In this document: piece after piece, positions 16,833-25,683 of the stretch
How the letters are laid out: every line of letters starts with the position of its first letter
Numbering within the stretch: position 1 is the stretch's first letter
Source: JBHFEI01 sp041928815
GTDB taxonomy: Bacteria > Pseudomonadota > Alphaproteobacteria > Rhizobiales > Rhizobiaceae
Length of the DNA stretch: 64,000 nt
Direction of reading: 5' to 3'
Assembly (NCBI RefSeq): GCF_041928815.1
Contig: NZ_JBHFEI010000003.1
Span: 186,001 to 250,000 of the forward strand
Notes under the pieces: generated by a model
What the model was told of the DNA's origin: nothing
Database searches by the model: none
The model's input: only the letters and a program-made list of their open reading frames with translations
Program-made: the position numbers and the translations under genes

Positions 16833-18545
16833 ATGATCGTGAAATCCCACACCGTGAAGCAGGGCATGCCCGAGGCGGCCCGTAAGTACCACCCCTTCCA
16901 GCCGATCACCCTGCCGGACCGCACCTGGCCGGGCCGCACCATCGAGAAGGCGCCGATCTGGTGCTCCGTCGACCTGCGCGACGGCAACCAGTCGCTCGTC
17001 AATCCGATGGGGCATGACCGCAAGGCGCGCATGTTCCAGTTGCTGATCGACATGGGCTTCAAGGAGATCGAGATCGGCTTTCCCTCGGCCTCCCAGACCG
17101 ATTTCGACTTCGCCCGCTGGTGTGTGACCGAAGGCAACGTGCCGGACGACCTGTCGCTGCAGGTCCTCGTCCAGTGCCGGCCGGAACTGATCACCCGAAC
17201 CTTCGAGGCGCTGGAGGGCGCGAAGCGGCCGATCGTGCATTTCTACAACTCGACCTCGGAATTGCAGCGCCGCGTCGTCTTCGCCAAGGACGTCGCCGGC
17301 ATCAAGCAGATCGCCACTGACGCGGCCAAGATGATCGCCGACATGGCAGAAAAGGCCGGCGGCGGCTTCCGCTTCGAATATTCGCCGGAAAGCTTCACCG
17401 GCACCGAGCTCGAGGTGGCGCTGGAGATCTGCAACGCCGTCGTCGAGATCATCCGGCCGACGCCCGACAACAAGCTGATCCTCAACCTGCCGTCCACCGT
17501 CGAGATGGCGACGCCGAACGTCTATGCCGACCAGATCGAGTGGATGTGCCGCAACATCGACAATCGCGAGAACGTCATCGTCTCGCTGCATCCGCACAAC
17601 GACCGCGGCACCGGCATCGCCGCGACCGAACTGGCGCTGATGGCCGGCGCCGACCGCGTCGAGGGCACGCTGTTCGGCAATGGCGAGCGCACCGGCAATG
17701 TCGACGTCGTGACGCTGGCGCTGAACATGTACACGCAAGGCGTCGATCCCGGCCTCGACTGCTCCGACATCGAGCGGATCAAGGCCGTCTACGAATATTC
17801 GAACGAGATGACGATCCCCGAGCGCCACCCTTACGTCGGGGAGCTGGTCTATACCGCCTTTTCCGGCTCGCATCAGGATGCGATCAACAAGGGCATGAAG
17901 GCCTTGAAGAAGGCGAACACGCCGCTCTGGGAGGTTCCCTACCTGCCGATCGACCCGCAGGACGTTGGCCGGTCCTACGAGGCGATCATCCGCATCAACT
18001 CGCAGTCCGGCAAGGGCGGCATTGCCTATATCCTGCAGGAGGACTACGGCATCAACCTGCCGCGCAACCTGCAGGTCGAGTTCCGCGAGGACATCCAGCG
18101 CATCACCGACGAGGAAGGCGTCGAGGTTCCCTCGAAGCGCATCCATGCCCGCTTCCTCGAACGCTATGTAGAACAGCCGGGCGCGCGGCTGAAATTCGTC
18201 GATCACCACACCTATCCGTCGGGCACCGAGCACAAGGGCATCCGGGTCGTCGCGGCCGAGATCACCGACAAGGGCGCGGCGAAGCGCATCGAGGGCAAGG
18301 GCACCGGCCCGATCGACGGCTTCATCAACGCGCTGTCGATCTATCTCGGCATTCCTTTGTCGGTCGCCGACTATTCCGAGCATTCGTTGCAGCACGGCTC
18401 GAACGCGGCGGCGATCGCCTATGTCGAGGTCGAGCATCCGGGCGGCAGGCTCTTCGGCGTCGGCATCAACACCAACATCGTCGCCGCCTCGCTGGAGGCG
18501 ATCGTCTCGGCCGCCAACCGCGTGCTGGAGCAGCCCGGCCGCTGA
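16833..18545 (+). CDS. leuA: 2-isopropylmalate synthase
   Basis: 570 residues from MIVKSHTVKQGMPEAARKY, fitting the long LeuA type. It condenses acetyl-CoA with 2-oxoisovalerate, the first committed step of leucine synthesis. The TIM-barrel signatures are present: WCSVDLRDGNQSL near the N-terminus, GFPSASQTDFDF, and the metal-binding LHPHNDRGTG near residue 255. The C-terminal 130 residues form the LeuA regulatory domain that binds leucine for feedback inhibition. An earlier in-frame ATG at 16779 exists but adds sequence unlike the family. The upstream region may be an attenuator. No other leu gene is adjacent. Confidence 0.96.
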   Translation: MIVKSHTVKQGMPEAARKYHPFQPITLPDRTWPGRTIEKAPIWCSVDLRDGNQSLVNPMGHDRKARMFQLLIDMGFKEIEIGFPSASQTDFDFARWCVTEGNVPDDLSLQVLVQCRPELITRTFEALEGAKRPIVHFYNSTSELQRRVVFAKDVAGIKQIATDAAKMIADMAEKAGGGFRFEYSPESFTGTELEVALEICNAVVEIIRPTPDNKLILNLPSTVEMATPNVYADQIEWMCRNIDNRENVIVSLHPHNDRGTGIAATELALMAGADRVEGTLFGNGERTGNVDVVTLALNMYTQGVDPGLDCSDIERIKAVYEYSNEMTIPERHPYVGELVYTAFSGSHQDAINKGMKALKKANTPLWEVPYLPIDPQDVGRSYEAIIRINSQSGKGGIAYILQEDYGINLPRNLQVEFREDIQRITDEEGVEVPSKRIHARFLERYVEQPGARLKFVDHHTYPSGTEHKGIRVVAAEITDKGAAKRIEGKGTGPIDGFINALSIYLGIPLSVADYSEHSLQHGSNAAAIAYVEVEHPGGRLFGVGINTNIVAASLEAIVSAANRVLEQPGR

Positions 18546-18564
18546 CGCGACCATCGGCCGGTCA

Positions 18565-18592
18565 CGCCTGCTTCCCGTCCGGGAGGCAGGCG
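18565..18592 (+). terminator. Hairpin after leuA, possible terminator
   Basis: CGCCTGC (18565-18571) pairs with GCAGGCG (18586-18592), with TCCC/GGGA stacked inside. It lies 20 bases after the leuA stop and between converging genes. There is no T tract, so it may only slow polymerase or protect the 3' end. Confidence 0.35.
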
Positions 18593-18611
18593 GCGCCCGG
18601 GTGCCGAAGCC

Positions 18612-19442
18612 TCAGATCTCGGCTTCGACCGCGCGGGCGAGCGCCTCGAGCTTGACGTCCGAGGAGGGACCGATGACGACATAGGCGGCGCCGGCCCTGC
18701 GCCAGGAAAGCAGCGCGAATTCGTCGCGGATGCTTTCGCTGATCCCGTCCGTGTCCGCGCCGGCCGACTTGACGAAGCAGATGCCGAAGATCTCGCCGTC
18801 GACATCCCTGTAGAGAAGCTGGGCCACGGGCTTGCTCGCGGCGACGAGGAGCCGGGCGCCCTCGAAGGTCAGCCCCTGGGCGGAAAGGTCGGGGACGCGG
18901 AAGGGGACGCCGACGCTGGCGGCGAGCCAGGGTTCGATGTCGGCCTTTTCGCTCGCAGGCGCCTCGACGAGGCGGCGGCGGGTCTGGCTCGCATAGATGC
19001 GGTGATAGTCGGCGACGTCGTCGAGCCAGTTGCGCGTCTGGGCGACCTGCGCCGGGCCGGCGCCGTCGCCGCGGGTCGCGCCGATGAGGAAGCCGGCGAC
19101 GCCCCCGGCGGCGACCAGCGCCAGCGAGGCGGCAAGCGCCTTCGGCCAGAGCTTGCGCCGGACGGGCCGCGCGACCGCCGCCGTCACCCGCTCGGTCTTC
19201 GGGGTGATGCCCGGTCCCTGCTTGATCCGCCTGACCAGCGCCAGCGGCACGGGATCGTGGAGAAAATCCTCGAAGGCCGCGTTGCCGAAGGCGCTTCCCG
19301 CCTGCAATGTCTCATAGATCCGCCGCGCGTCCTCGTCGGTCGCGATCATCTGCGCCAGTTCGGTTTTTTCCGCCTCGTTGACCTCGCCGTCGAGATAGGC
19401 GGACAGGCGGACTTCCAATGCGAGACCCTGCGTGGATTGCAC
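18612..19442 (-). CDS. Anti-sigma factor, membrane-anchored
   Basis: 276 residues. The N-terminal 85 residues (LSAYLDGEVNEAEKTELAQ) match the zinc-less anti-sigma domain that holds ECF sigma factors. One transmembrane helix lies near residues 100-122 (ALAASLALVAAGGVAGFLIGA). The rest is periplasmic and includes the RNWLDDVADYHRIY region typical of rhizobial transmembrane anti-sigma proteins. It starts 3 bases after the sigma gene ends, the standard sigma/anti-sigma operon. It should sequester the sigma factor at the inner membrane until a signal releases it; the signal is unknown. Confidence 0.9.
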   Translation of the reverse strand: MQSTQGLALEVRLSAYLDGEVNEAEKTELAQMIATDEDARRIYETLQAGSAFGNAAFEDFLHDPVPLALVRRIKQGPGITPKTERVTAAVARPVRRKLWPKALAASLALVAAGGVAGFLIGATRGDGAGPAQVAQTRNWLDDVADYHRIYASQTRRRLVEAPASEKADIEPWLAASVGVPFRVPDLSAQGLTFEGARLLVAASKPVAQLLYRDVDGEIFGICFVKSAGADTDGISESIRDEFALLSWRRAGAAYVVIGPSSDVKLEALARAVEAEI

Positions 19443-19445
19443 CCC

Positions 19446-19964
19446 TCAGGCCCTCCTTTCCGTCGTTTCTGCGAGCATGGCGGCGAGGCGCAGGCGCGCC
19501 GTCGAAAGCCGGCTCATGACCGTTCCAATCGGTATGCCGAGGATCTCGGCGGTTTCGCGGTAGCTGTGGCCTTCCACGTTGACGAGCAGGAAGACGCTGG
19601 CAAGACCCTCCGGCATGGTCAGGACCATCTTCTGCACCTGGTTGGCGAAGACCGCCTGCTCGCCGGTCGCGTCGACCGAAAGGTCCGTCTGGTCGGAGGC
19701 GTCCACCAGCCCGGCGCCGGTGCGCACCTTCCTCTTGCGGATCTCGTCGATCCAAAGGTTCCGCGTCATGGCATAGATCCAGCTTTCGAGCCTTCCCTCG
19801 CCGTTCCACAAGTGGCTGCGGGCGATCGCCCGCTCGCAGGCTTCCTGCACCAGGTCGTCGGCGTCGGCGGCATTGCGGGTCAGTGTCATGGCGAATCGGC
19901 GCAACTTGGGCAGCAAGCTGACCAGTTCGCGTCGAAAATCACTCGATTCTGCCGCAGGACGCAT
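19446..19964 (-). CDS. ECF RNA polymerase sigma factor
   Basis: 172 residues from MRPAAESSDFRREL; the longer reading to 20132 adds a basic, non-conserved tail and is rejected. Region 2 includes DADDLVQEACERAIAR, the core-binding and -10 recognition part. Region 4 includes YRETAEILGIPIGTVMSRLSTAR, the -35-binding helix-turn-helix. It directs RNA polymerase to a small regulon, usually including itself. The anti-sigma gene follows immediately. The group within ECF factors cannot be fixed by eye; the membrane anti-sigma partner argues against an EcfG general stress factor. Confidence 0.93.
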   Translation of the reverse strand: MRPAAESSDFRRELVSLLPKLRRFAMTLTRNAADADDLVQEACERAIARSHLWNGEGRLESWIYAMTRNLWIDEIRKRKVRTGAGLVDASDQTDLSVDATGEQAVFANQVQKMVLTMPEGLASVFLLVNVEGHSYRETAEILGIPIGTVMSRLSTARLRLAAMLAETTERRA

Positions 19965-19988
19965 GGTTCTACCAATGAAACGTGCCGG

Positions 19989-20017
19989 ATACGTACCGTG
20001 TTCGCTGTACGGTTGCC
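19989..20017 (-). promoter_or_regulatory. Possible ECF-type autoregulated promoter
   Basis: On the minus strand GGCAACC (20017-20011), a 17-base spacer and CGTAT (19993-19989) resemble the GGAACC-N16/17-CGT pattern of ECF promoters. It would start transcription just upstream of the sigma gene. The match is partial. Confidence 0.3.
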
Positions 20018-20278
20018 GAAACGCCCGCCTTTTTAGCACGGATGTCGTCAAACGCCGGTTGATATGAAACATTTGGGTGCGGGTCCGCAAGCGCGCAGCC
20101 CCGTGCCCCGGCAGTTTTCGGCACTTTACCATCAGCCGGCAATGCGGCGCCGCGGCCTTCTCGCACCGCCCGCGGGCACGCCCCGTCGCGTCCTCCCTGT
20201 CCTTGCACCATCTCCCTGCGCGAAACGGCGCGTTTCCGCAGAGAACGTCTGGGGCTTACGCTTTATTCGCCGTCCCGC
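20018..20278. other. Non-coding gap between sigma and phosphoesterase genes
   Basis: Most of a 314-base gap (19965-20278). It contains no convincing reading frame, repeat or terminator with a T tract. Frames that cross it have no family resemblance. Apart from the promoter noted above, I see nothing in it. Confidence 0.5.
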
Positions 20279-21178
20279 CTAAAAACGTGTCGTCTCGTCG
20301 AGGCCGATGCCGCCGTCGTCAAGCGTCGCATAGCGTTCGCGCAGCAGCGACCACCGGCCGGGCGCGCCGTCGATGTGGAACAGGTTGTAGGCCGAGGGCG
20401 GTTTCTGCCCGCCGGGCGACTGGGAGCCGGAGGCGATGCCGACGACCGGCACGCGGCCGGTCTGCCCCTTCAGCCAGTGGACGGTGTTGAGATGGGTGTG
20501 GCCGTGCAGCACGAGTTCAGCGCCCCCGGCCGAGACCGTCGCGGCGAAGCGGCGGATGCCGATCATGCGCTTGTGCATCGCGGTCGCGCCGCGAATCGGC
20601 GGATGATGGATCATCACGACGCGGAAGAGGCCCGCTTCGCCGGCGGCGCGCAGCATCTCGACGGTGGCGCGGGCCTGCCGCCGGCCGAAATAGCCGCTGG
20701 CGGCGAAGGGCGGCGTGGCGAGCGCGGTCGAGCAGCCGACGAGGGCGACGGGACCGCGCACCCGCACATAGGGAAAGACATGCATGTCGTCGTCCCATGT
20801 CGCCGGGCCGAGATCGCCGCGCATGTAGTCGTACCACGCGGCAGTGGTCTTCTCGTAGGCGCCCGGCACATAGGCGTCGTGATTGCCGGGAACGACGGAG
20901 AGCCAGTCGGCCGGGCCGGCCTCGCGCAGCCATTCCGTCGCCGTGGTGATCTCGCGCGAGGAGGCGAGGTTGACGAGGTCGCCTGTCAGCGCCACGTGGT
21001 CGGGTCTTGCCGCCTCGATATGCTCCATCAGCGTTTCGAGCGTGTCGCCGAAGAGATGCCGGCGGCGGTTGCGATGCCAGTTGAGGAAGCCGGTGATCCG
21101 TTTCGAGGCCAGCTCGCGGAAGGAGAGCCGGGGAAGGGGGCCGAGATGAATGTCGGAGATATGAGCCAGTTTGAACAT
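20279..21178 (-). CDS. Calcineurin-like metallophosphoesterase
   Basis: 299 residues. All five dinuclear-metal motifs are present in order: DIHLG (residues 9-13), GDLVN near 66, PGNHD near 96, MIHHPP near 192 and HGHTH near 227. The enzyme should hydrolyse a phosphodiester or phosphomonoester, possibly a cyclic nucleotide or a UDP-linked lipid, but the substrate cannot be read. No signal peptide, so cytosolic or membrane-associated. A perfect 14-base palindrome lies 25-38 bases upstream of the start. It diverges from the Nudix gene. Confidence 0.93.
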   Translation of the reverse strand: MFKLAHISDIHLGPLPRLSFRELASKRITGFLNWHRNRRRHLFGDTLETLMEHIEAARPDHVALTGDLVNLASSREITTATEWLREAGPADWLSVVPGNHDAYVPGAYEKTTAAWYDYMRGDLGPATWDDDMHVFPYVRVRGPVALVGCSTALATPPFAASGYFGRRQARATVEMLRAAGEAGLFRVVMIHHPPIRGATAMHKRMIGIRRFAATVSAGGAELVLHGHTHLNTVHWLKGQTGRVPVVGIASGSQSPGGQKPPSAYNLFHIDGAPGRWSLLRERYATLDDGGIGLDETTRF

Positions 21179-21202
21179 GGGGCCTCCCTATCGCAATTTT
21201 CT

Positions 21203-21216
21203 CGATACCGGTATCG
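21203..21216. promoter_or_regulatory. Perfect 14-base palindrome, candidate operator
   Basis: CGATACCGGTATCG is a perfect palindrome in the divergent region between the phosphoesterase (start 21178) and Nudix (start 21358) genes. Its position fits an operator or a core-promoter element of the phosphoesterase gene. The binding protein is unknown. Confidence 0.4.
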
Positions 21217-21357
21217 CTTTACGGATAATCCGCGGGCAGGCTTTCCGTTCTGTTGCCGCCGGCGGCACGACGTCGTTTCTGCAAGGCGGTTCCTGTCTTG
21301 AACGGCAGGGGGAATTCCGCGAAGAGGGCGGGGCAGGGAACGGGAAGGAAGAAGGCC

Positions 21358-21846
21358 ATGGCTGAGATGCGCCCGGACGGGCGGCGCAACTGGCGCACAC
21401 GGCTGGTGACGCGGGCCGCCCATCGTTACTTCGCCCTGACGCGGGGCATGACGCTCGGCGTGCGCGCCGCCTGCTTCGATGCGGAGGGCCGCGTTTTCCT
21501 CGTCCGGCACGGCTATGTGCCCGGCTGGCACATGCCGGGCGGCGGCGTCGAGCGCGGAGAGACGGCGCGCGCGGCGCTGGAGAAGGAATTGCGCGAGGAG
21601 GGCAATCTCGTCCTCGGCGACGAGCCGCGCTTGCTGCAGGTCTATTTCAACCGCCTGACCAGCCCGCGCGACCACGTGATCTTCTACCGCTGCGACGGCG
21701 TGCGCCAGACGGCGCCGCGCCCTCCCGATCGCGAGATCGCCGAGGCCGGCTTCTTCCCGCTGGACGCGCTGCCGGAGGGCGTGACGCCGGCGACGCGCCG
21801 GCGGCTGGCGGAGCTTGCCGGCGCGCCGGTCTCGGACGTCTGGTGA
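21358..21846 (+). CDS. Nudix hydrolase
   Basis: 162 residues from MAEMRPDGRRNW; GGAAGGAAG lies just upstream of this ATG. The Nudix box is GGGVERGETARAALEKELREEG at about residues 60-80, with KEL where REL is commonest and the EE metal ligands intact. It should cleave a nucleoside diphosphate linked to another group; the partner is unknown. An N-terminal basic stretch and RYFALTRGMTLGVRA precede the core, a pattern common in rhizobial Nudix proteins of this size. Its stop is 3 bases from that of the hydroquinone reductase (convergent). Confidence 0.9.
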   Translation: MAEMRPDGRRNWRTRLVTRAAHRYFALTRGMTLGVRAACFDAEGRVFLVRHGYVPGWHMPGGGVERGETARAALEKELREEGNLVLGDEPRLLQVYFNRLTSPRDHVIFYRCDGVRQTAPRPPDREIAEAGFFPLDALPEGVTPATRRRLAELAGAPVSDVW

Positions 21847-21849
21847 CGC

Positions 21850-22830
21850 TCAGAGGGTCTCGCGGCCATGCGGCGCGTCGAGGTCGATCACCGGGCCGAC
21901 GGGCACGATGCCGGTCGGGTTGATCGTCCCGTGCGAGCGATAGTAGTGCTCCTTGATGTGGCGCATGTGGACAGTCCGGGCCACGCCCGGCGTCTGGTAG
22001 AGATCGCGCAGATAGGCGCTCAGCGCCGGATAGTCGGCGATCCGGCGGATGTTGCACTTGAAGTGGCCGACATAGACCGGGTCGAAGCGCACGAGTGTGG
22101 TGAACAAGCGCCAGTCAGCCTCCGTCAGTTGCCCTCCGACGAGGTAGCGCTGCGTCGAAAGCCGTGCCTCCATCTCGTCGAGCGCGTCGAAGAGGGCAAG
22201 CACGTTTTCCTCGTAGGCGGCCTGCGTCGTCGCGAAGCCGGCCTTGTAGACGCCGTTGTTGATTGCGTCGTAGATCCGGCCGTTGACCGCATCGATCTCG
22301 TCGCGCAGCGCGTCCGGGCAGAAATCGGGCGTCTCGCCGGTCAGGCCGGCAAAGGCGGTGTTGAACATGCGGATGATCTCGGCCGATTCGTTCGAGACGA
22401 TCGTGCCGGTCGCCTTGTCCCAGAGCACGGGCACGGTGACGCGGCCGGAATAGGCCGGGTCGGCGCGGGTGTAGATCTGGTGCAGCGCCGTGGCGCCGAA
22501 GAGCGGGTCGACCGTGGCGTCCGGATCGCCATGGGCGAACTCCCAGCCGTTCGCGCCCATATAGGGCTCGACCACGGAGACGGAGATCATCTCCTCAAGC
22601 CCCTTTAGCGCCCGGAAGATCAACGTGCGGTGCGCCCAGGGACAGGCGAGCGAGACGTAGAGATGGTAGCGTCCCGCCTCGGCCTTGAAGCCGCCGCGGC
22701 CGCTCGGTCCCGCTTCGCCGTCTGCCGTCACCCAGTTGCGGAAGCTCGACTGGCTCCGCTTGAAATGTCCCTTCGTCGATGTCGTATCGTACCAGACATC
22801 CTTCCAGACGCCGTCGACCAGCATGCCCAT
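21850..22830 (-). CDS. Glutathionyl-hydroquinone reductase (Xi-class GST)
   Basis: 326 residues from MGMLVDGVWKDVWYD, preceded by GGGAGA. The N-terminal thioredoxin-fold part has the Xi-class catalytic motif SLACPWAHRTLIFRAL with the active Cys near residue 56. The C-terminal helical domain contains ESAEIIRMFN and TEADWRLFTTLVRFD, both highly conserved in this family. It removes glutathione from glutathionylated hydroquinones, helping detoxify quinones in the cytosol. The length is normal. It stands alone, convergent with the Nudix gene. Confidence 0.95.
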   Translation of the reverse strand: MGMLVDGVWKDVWYDTTSTKGHFKRSQSSFRNWVTADGEAGPSGRGGFKAEAGRYHLYVSLACPWAHRTLIFRALKGLEEMISVSVVEPYMGANGWEFAHGDPDATVDPLFGATALHQIYTRADPAYSGRVTVPVLWDKATGTIVSNESAEIIRMFNTAFAGLTGETPDFCPDALRDEIDAVNGRIYDAINNGVYKAGFATTQAAYEENVLALFDALDEMEARLSTQRYLVGGQLTEADWRLFTTLVRFDPVYVGHFKCNIRRIADYPALSAYLRDLYQTPGVARTVHMRHIKEHYYRSHGTINPTGIVPVGPVIDLDAPHGRETL

Positions 22831-23104
22831 GATCGTTCTCCCGCGGCGCGTGCCGCCCGTTTCATTGCTTGCGCCTAGAGATAGCCGATCGCGCGGCCCG
22901 CGACAGGCGCGAAATGCTGAACGCTGCGTTTTTGGCTTTGACGGCCGGGAGATTTCTGCTATCGGGCCGCAAGCCTTCGAACGAGGCGCGAGGACGGACA
23001 GGATGACACGTTCAGGAAACCTGCGACGACGCTGAAGCTGATGACGCCACCCTTTCGGGTGCGCCGCCGCTCGTCCCGTTTCCCCGTTCCGGTTCCGCAT
23101 TCCC

Positions 23105-23605
23105 ATGAAGAAGCATGATCTCGTCTACCTGACGGAAGATCCGTCCCATGACGCCGCCATCGACCTCATCAACGAGGAGGCATTCGGCCCCGGCCGTTTC
23201 GCCCGCGCCGCGGCGCGCATCCGCGAGGAGGGCCCGCATGACCGCGCGCTGTCGTTCATCTGCGCCGATGACGGCGAGACGATCGCCTCCGTCCGCATGA
23301 CGCCGGTGATGGCCGGAACGCTGAAGGCCCATCTGCTCGGCCCGCTCGCGGTGCGCCCCTCGCACAAGAACCGGGGCATCGGGCGCGAACTGGTGCGGAT
23401 CGCCGTCGAGGCGGCGCGGCGCAAGGGCTCCGAGGCGGTGATCCTCGTCGGCGATCCGCCCTATTACGGGCCTCTCGGCTTCGAGAAAGTCGCGTTCAAC
23501 GCCATCGCGTTTCCGGGGCCGGTCGATCCGCACCGGGTGCTGGTCGTGCCGATCGCGCCCGGCACGCATGAGCGCATCGCCGGGACCATCCGCTGGCGCG
23601 GCTGA
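23105..23605 (+). CDS. GNAT N-acetyltransferase, YhbS-like
   Basis: 166 residues. The acetyl-CoA loop is LGPLAVRPSHKNRGIGREL at about residues 77-95 (motif Q/R-x-x-G-x-G as NRGIGR), followed by ILVGDPPYYGPLGFEKV, typical of the YhbS subgroup. The substrate is unknown. Preceded by a 274-base gap (22831-23104) with no gene that I can support. It converges on the large vWA-like membrane gene 8 bases away. Confidence 0.9.
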   Translation: MKKHDLVYLTEDPSHDAAIDLINEEAFGPGRFARAAARIREEGPHDRALSFICADDGETIASVRMTPVMAGTLKAHLLGPLAVRPSHKNRGIGRELVRIAVEAARRKGSEAVILVGDPPYYGPLGFEKVAFNAIAFPGPVDPHRVLVVPIAPGTHERIAGTIRWRG

Positions 23606-23612
23606 GCCGTTA

Positions 23613-25670
23613 TCACCGGCCCTCGCGATACCACGTCGCCGAGATCATCAGGAGCACGGCGGCGAGCCCGGCGAAACCGCCGAAGAGGGGGAAGGACGCG
23701 ATGCCCTTCAGCACGGTCTCGTCGGTCATGCGGATCGTCAGGCGCTGGTCGTCGGCGACGCGCACGCTGCCGCGCACCGGCAGGATCGGCGGCACTGCGG
23801 CATCGGCGACACGGGTGACGAGCCCCTTGGTCTTCTCGGCGAAGGGGCGCAGCGTCTCCTCGGTCGACACGGTCGCCTTGAACTCCGGCGCATCGACGCT
23901 GCCGACATGGACGAGCGTCGAGAGATCGCCATTGGCGATCTCGAACAGGCCGGTTTCGGTGGAGCGCACCTCCGCCTTGTAGAGCCCCGGCGTGTCCTCG
24001 ACCAGGCGGGCCTCGGTGACGACGTCGGACGGCGAGGTCAGCGTTGCCGTGCCAGGGTCATCGCCGATCGTCTGCCGGGAGATTTCGATGGTGCGGCCGG
24101 TCACCTTGGCCGTCAGCGCCTCCTCTTCAAGCGCGGGCTCCTGCATCAGCCAGTGGGCGGTGCGCCGGTAGAGCGACACGCTCGGGCCGCCGCCCTCGAC
24201 GCCGCGCGCCCAGAGCCAGCCCTGGTCGGAAAGAAGCATGGCGACGCGGCCCTTGCCGACGCGGTTCAGCACCAGCAGCGGCTTGCCGTCGGCCCCCTCC
24301 ATCACCGTCTGGCCGAGCGGCCGGTCGACGTCGATGCTGCGGAACCAGCGGCCCCAGGCCGGCGGTTCGCTCCCAGCCCCCTCGAGCCCGCGCGTCACGG
24401 GATGCTTGCGCCCCTCCTCGGACAGGCGCGGGAAGAAGCCCGTCTCGCTGACATAGCCGGTCGGCATGGCGGGCAGCACGCTGGCGAGCGGCGTCGTCGC
24501 GATCGAGTCCTGGCCCGCATGTTCCGGTCCGGCCGCGATCAGCAGCGCGCCGCCGTTTTCGACATATTGCGCGATGTTGTCGTAGTAGATGATCGGCAGC
24601 ACGCCGCGATGCTGGTAGCGGTCGAAGATGATCAGGTCGAATTCGTTGACCTTCTCGACGAAAAGCTCGCGGGTCGGGAAGGCGATCAGCGACAGTTCGT
24701 TGATCGGCGTGCCGTCCTGCTTTTCCGGCGGCCGCAGGATGGTGAAATGCACGAGATCGACGGCGGCGTCGGATTTCAGCAGATTGCGCCAGGCGCGCTC
24801 GCCGGCATGGGGCTCGCCCGAGACCAAGAGGACCCGAAGGTTCTCGCGGATGCCGTCGATGATGCGCACCGCCCTGTTGTTCGCCTGGGTCACCTCGCCG
24901 GCAAGCGGGCTCGCGGCGAATTCGAGGATGTTGTTGCCGCCGCGCGGCACTGTGAAGGTGAAGGGCACGTCTGCGCCGGGCTCGGCATTCTCGGTGGCGA
25001 TCACCGCGCCGTTGAGGCTGATCGTCACCTCCGCCGCCCCGCCCGGCGCCGGCCCGTCGTCGATGACCCGGTAGGTGACGGTCTGCTCCTCGCCGACGAT
25101 GCCGAAGCGGGGACCCGCGACCGTCTCGACCCGCCGGTCGAATTCACCGGCGCGGCCGGTGATCAGCCCGTGCACCGGTGCGTCGAAGCCGAGCGGCCGG
25201 TTGATCTCCGGCACGTCGTGGATCTGGCCGTCGGTGATGAAGACCGCGCCGCCGACGCGCGCCGGCGGCACGTCGGCGAGCGCCGTCGTCAGCGCCGAGA
25301 AGAGACGGGTGGAAGGCGCTTCCGTCTCGCCATCGTCGGCGGCCTCGACGATGCGCGTCTCAACCTGCGGGAAGCGCGACAGGCGCTCTTTCAGTTCGGT
25401 CAGCGCCCGGTCGGTCATCTGGATCCGGTCGCCGTTCTCCTGGCTCTGGCTGCGGTCTACGACGACGGCCACCACCGTCGGCAGCGGCTGGCGCTCTTCC
25501 TGCTGCAGCACGGGATTGGCGAGCGCCAGGCAGAGCGCGGCGAGCGCCACCATGCGCAGCACGGCGCCACGCATGCCGCGCCAGAGGCCGAGAACCGCCA
25601 AAAGCAGAGCGGCGAGCGCGAGAAGCGCGAGGACGCTCCAGGGGATGAGCGGGGAGAATGCGACGGTCAT
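23613..25670 (-). CDS. vWA/GATase-like membrane protein of the MoxR cluster
   Basis: 685 residues from MTVAFSPLIPWSV. Two N-terminal transmembrane helices (about 8-60) are followed by a von Willebrand A-like segment (VVAVVVDRSQSQENGDRIQ, then GGAVFITDGQIHD), beta-sandwich stretches, and a class I glutamine-amidotransferase-like fold (LRVLLVSGEPHAGERAWRNL ... NGGALLIAAGPEH) that lacks an evident catalytic Cys. A last helix lies near the C-terminus (FAGLAAVLLMISATWY). Last gene of a four-gene operon; only 13 bases separate it from the DUF4159 gene. It probably works at the inner membrane with the MoxR ATPase; the function is unknown. Confidence 0.85.
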   Translation of the reverse strand: MTVAFSPLIPWSVLALLALAALLLAVLGLWRGMRGAVLRMVALAALCLALANPVLQQEERQPLPTVVAVVVDRSQSQENGDRIQMTDRALTELKERLSRFPQVETRIVEAADDGETEAPSTRLFSALTTALADVPPARVGGAVFITDGQIHDVPEINRPLGFDAPVHGLITGRAGEFDRRVETVAGPRFGIVGEEQTVTYRVIDDGPAPGGAAEVTISLNGAVIATENAEPGADVPFTFTVPRGGNNILEFAASPLAGEVTQANNRAVRIIDGIRENLRVLLVSGEPHAGERAWRNLLKSDAAVDLVHFTILRPPEKQDGTPINELSLIAFPTRELFVEKVNEFDLIIFDRYQHRGVLPIIYYDNIAQYVENGGALLIAAGPEHAGQDSIATTPLASVLPAMPTGYVSETGFFPRLSEEGRKHPVTRGLEGAGSEPPAWGRWFRSIDVDRPLGQTVMEGADGKPLLVLNRVGKGRVAMLLSDQGWLWARGVEGGGPSVSLYRRTAHWLMQEPALEEEALTAKVTGRTIEISRQTIGDDPGTATLTSPSDVVTEARLVEDTPGLYKAEVRSTETGLFEIANGDLSTLVHVGSVDAPEFKATVSTEETLRPFAEKTKGLVTRVADAAVPPILPVRGSVRVADDQRLTIRMTDETVLKGIASFPLFGGFAGLAAVLLMISATWYREGR

Positions 25671-25683
25671 GCGCGTTTCAGCC

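Noticed and set aside
16776..18554. 592-codon frame antisense to leuA
   Set aside because: It mirrors leuA exactly, is His/Asp/Arg-biased as expected of an antisense shadow, and matches no family.
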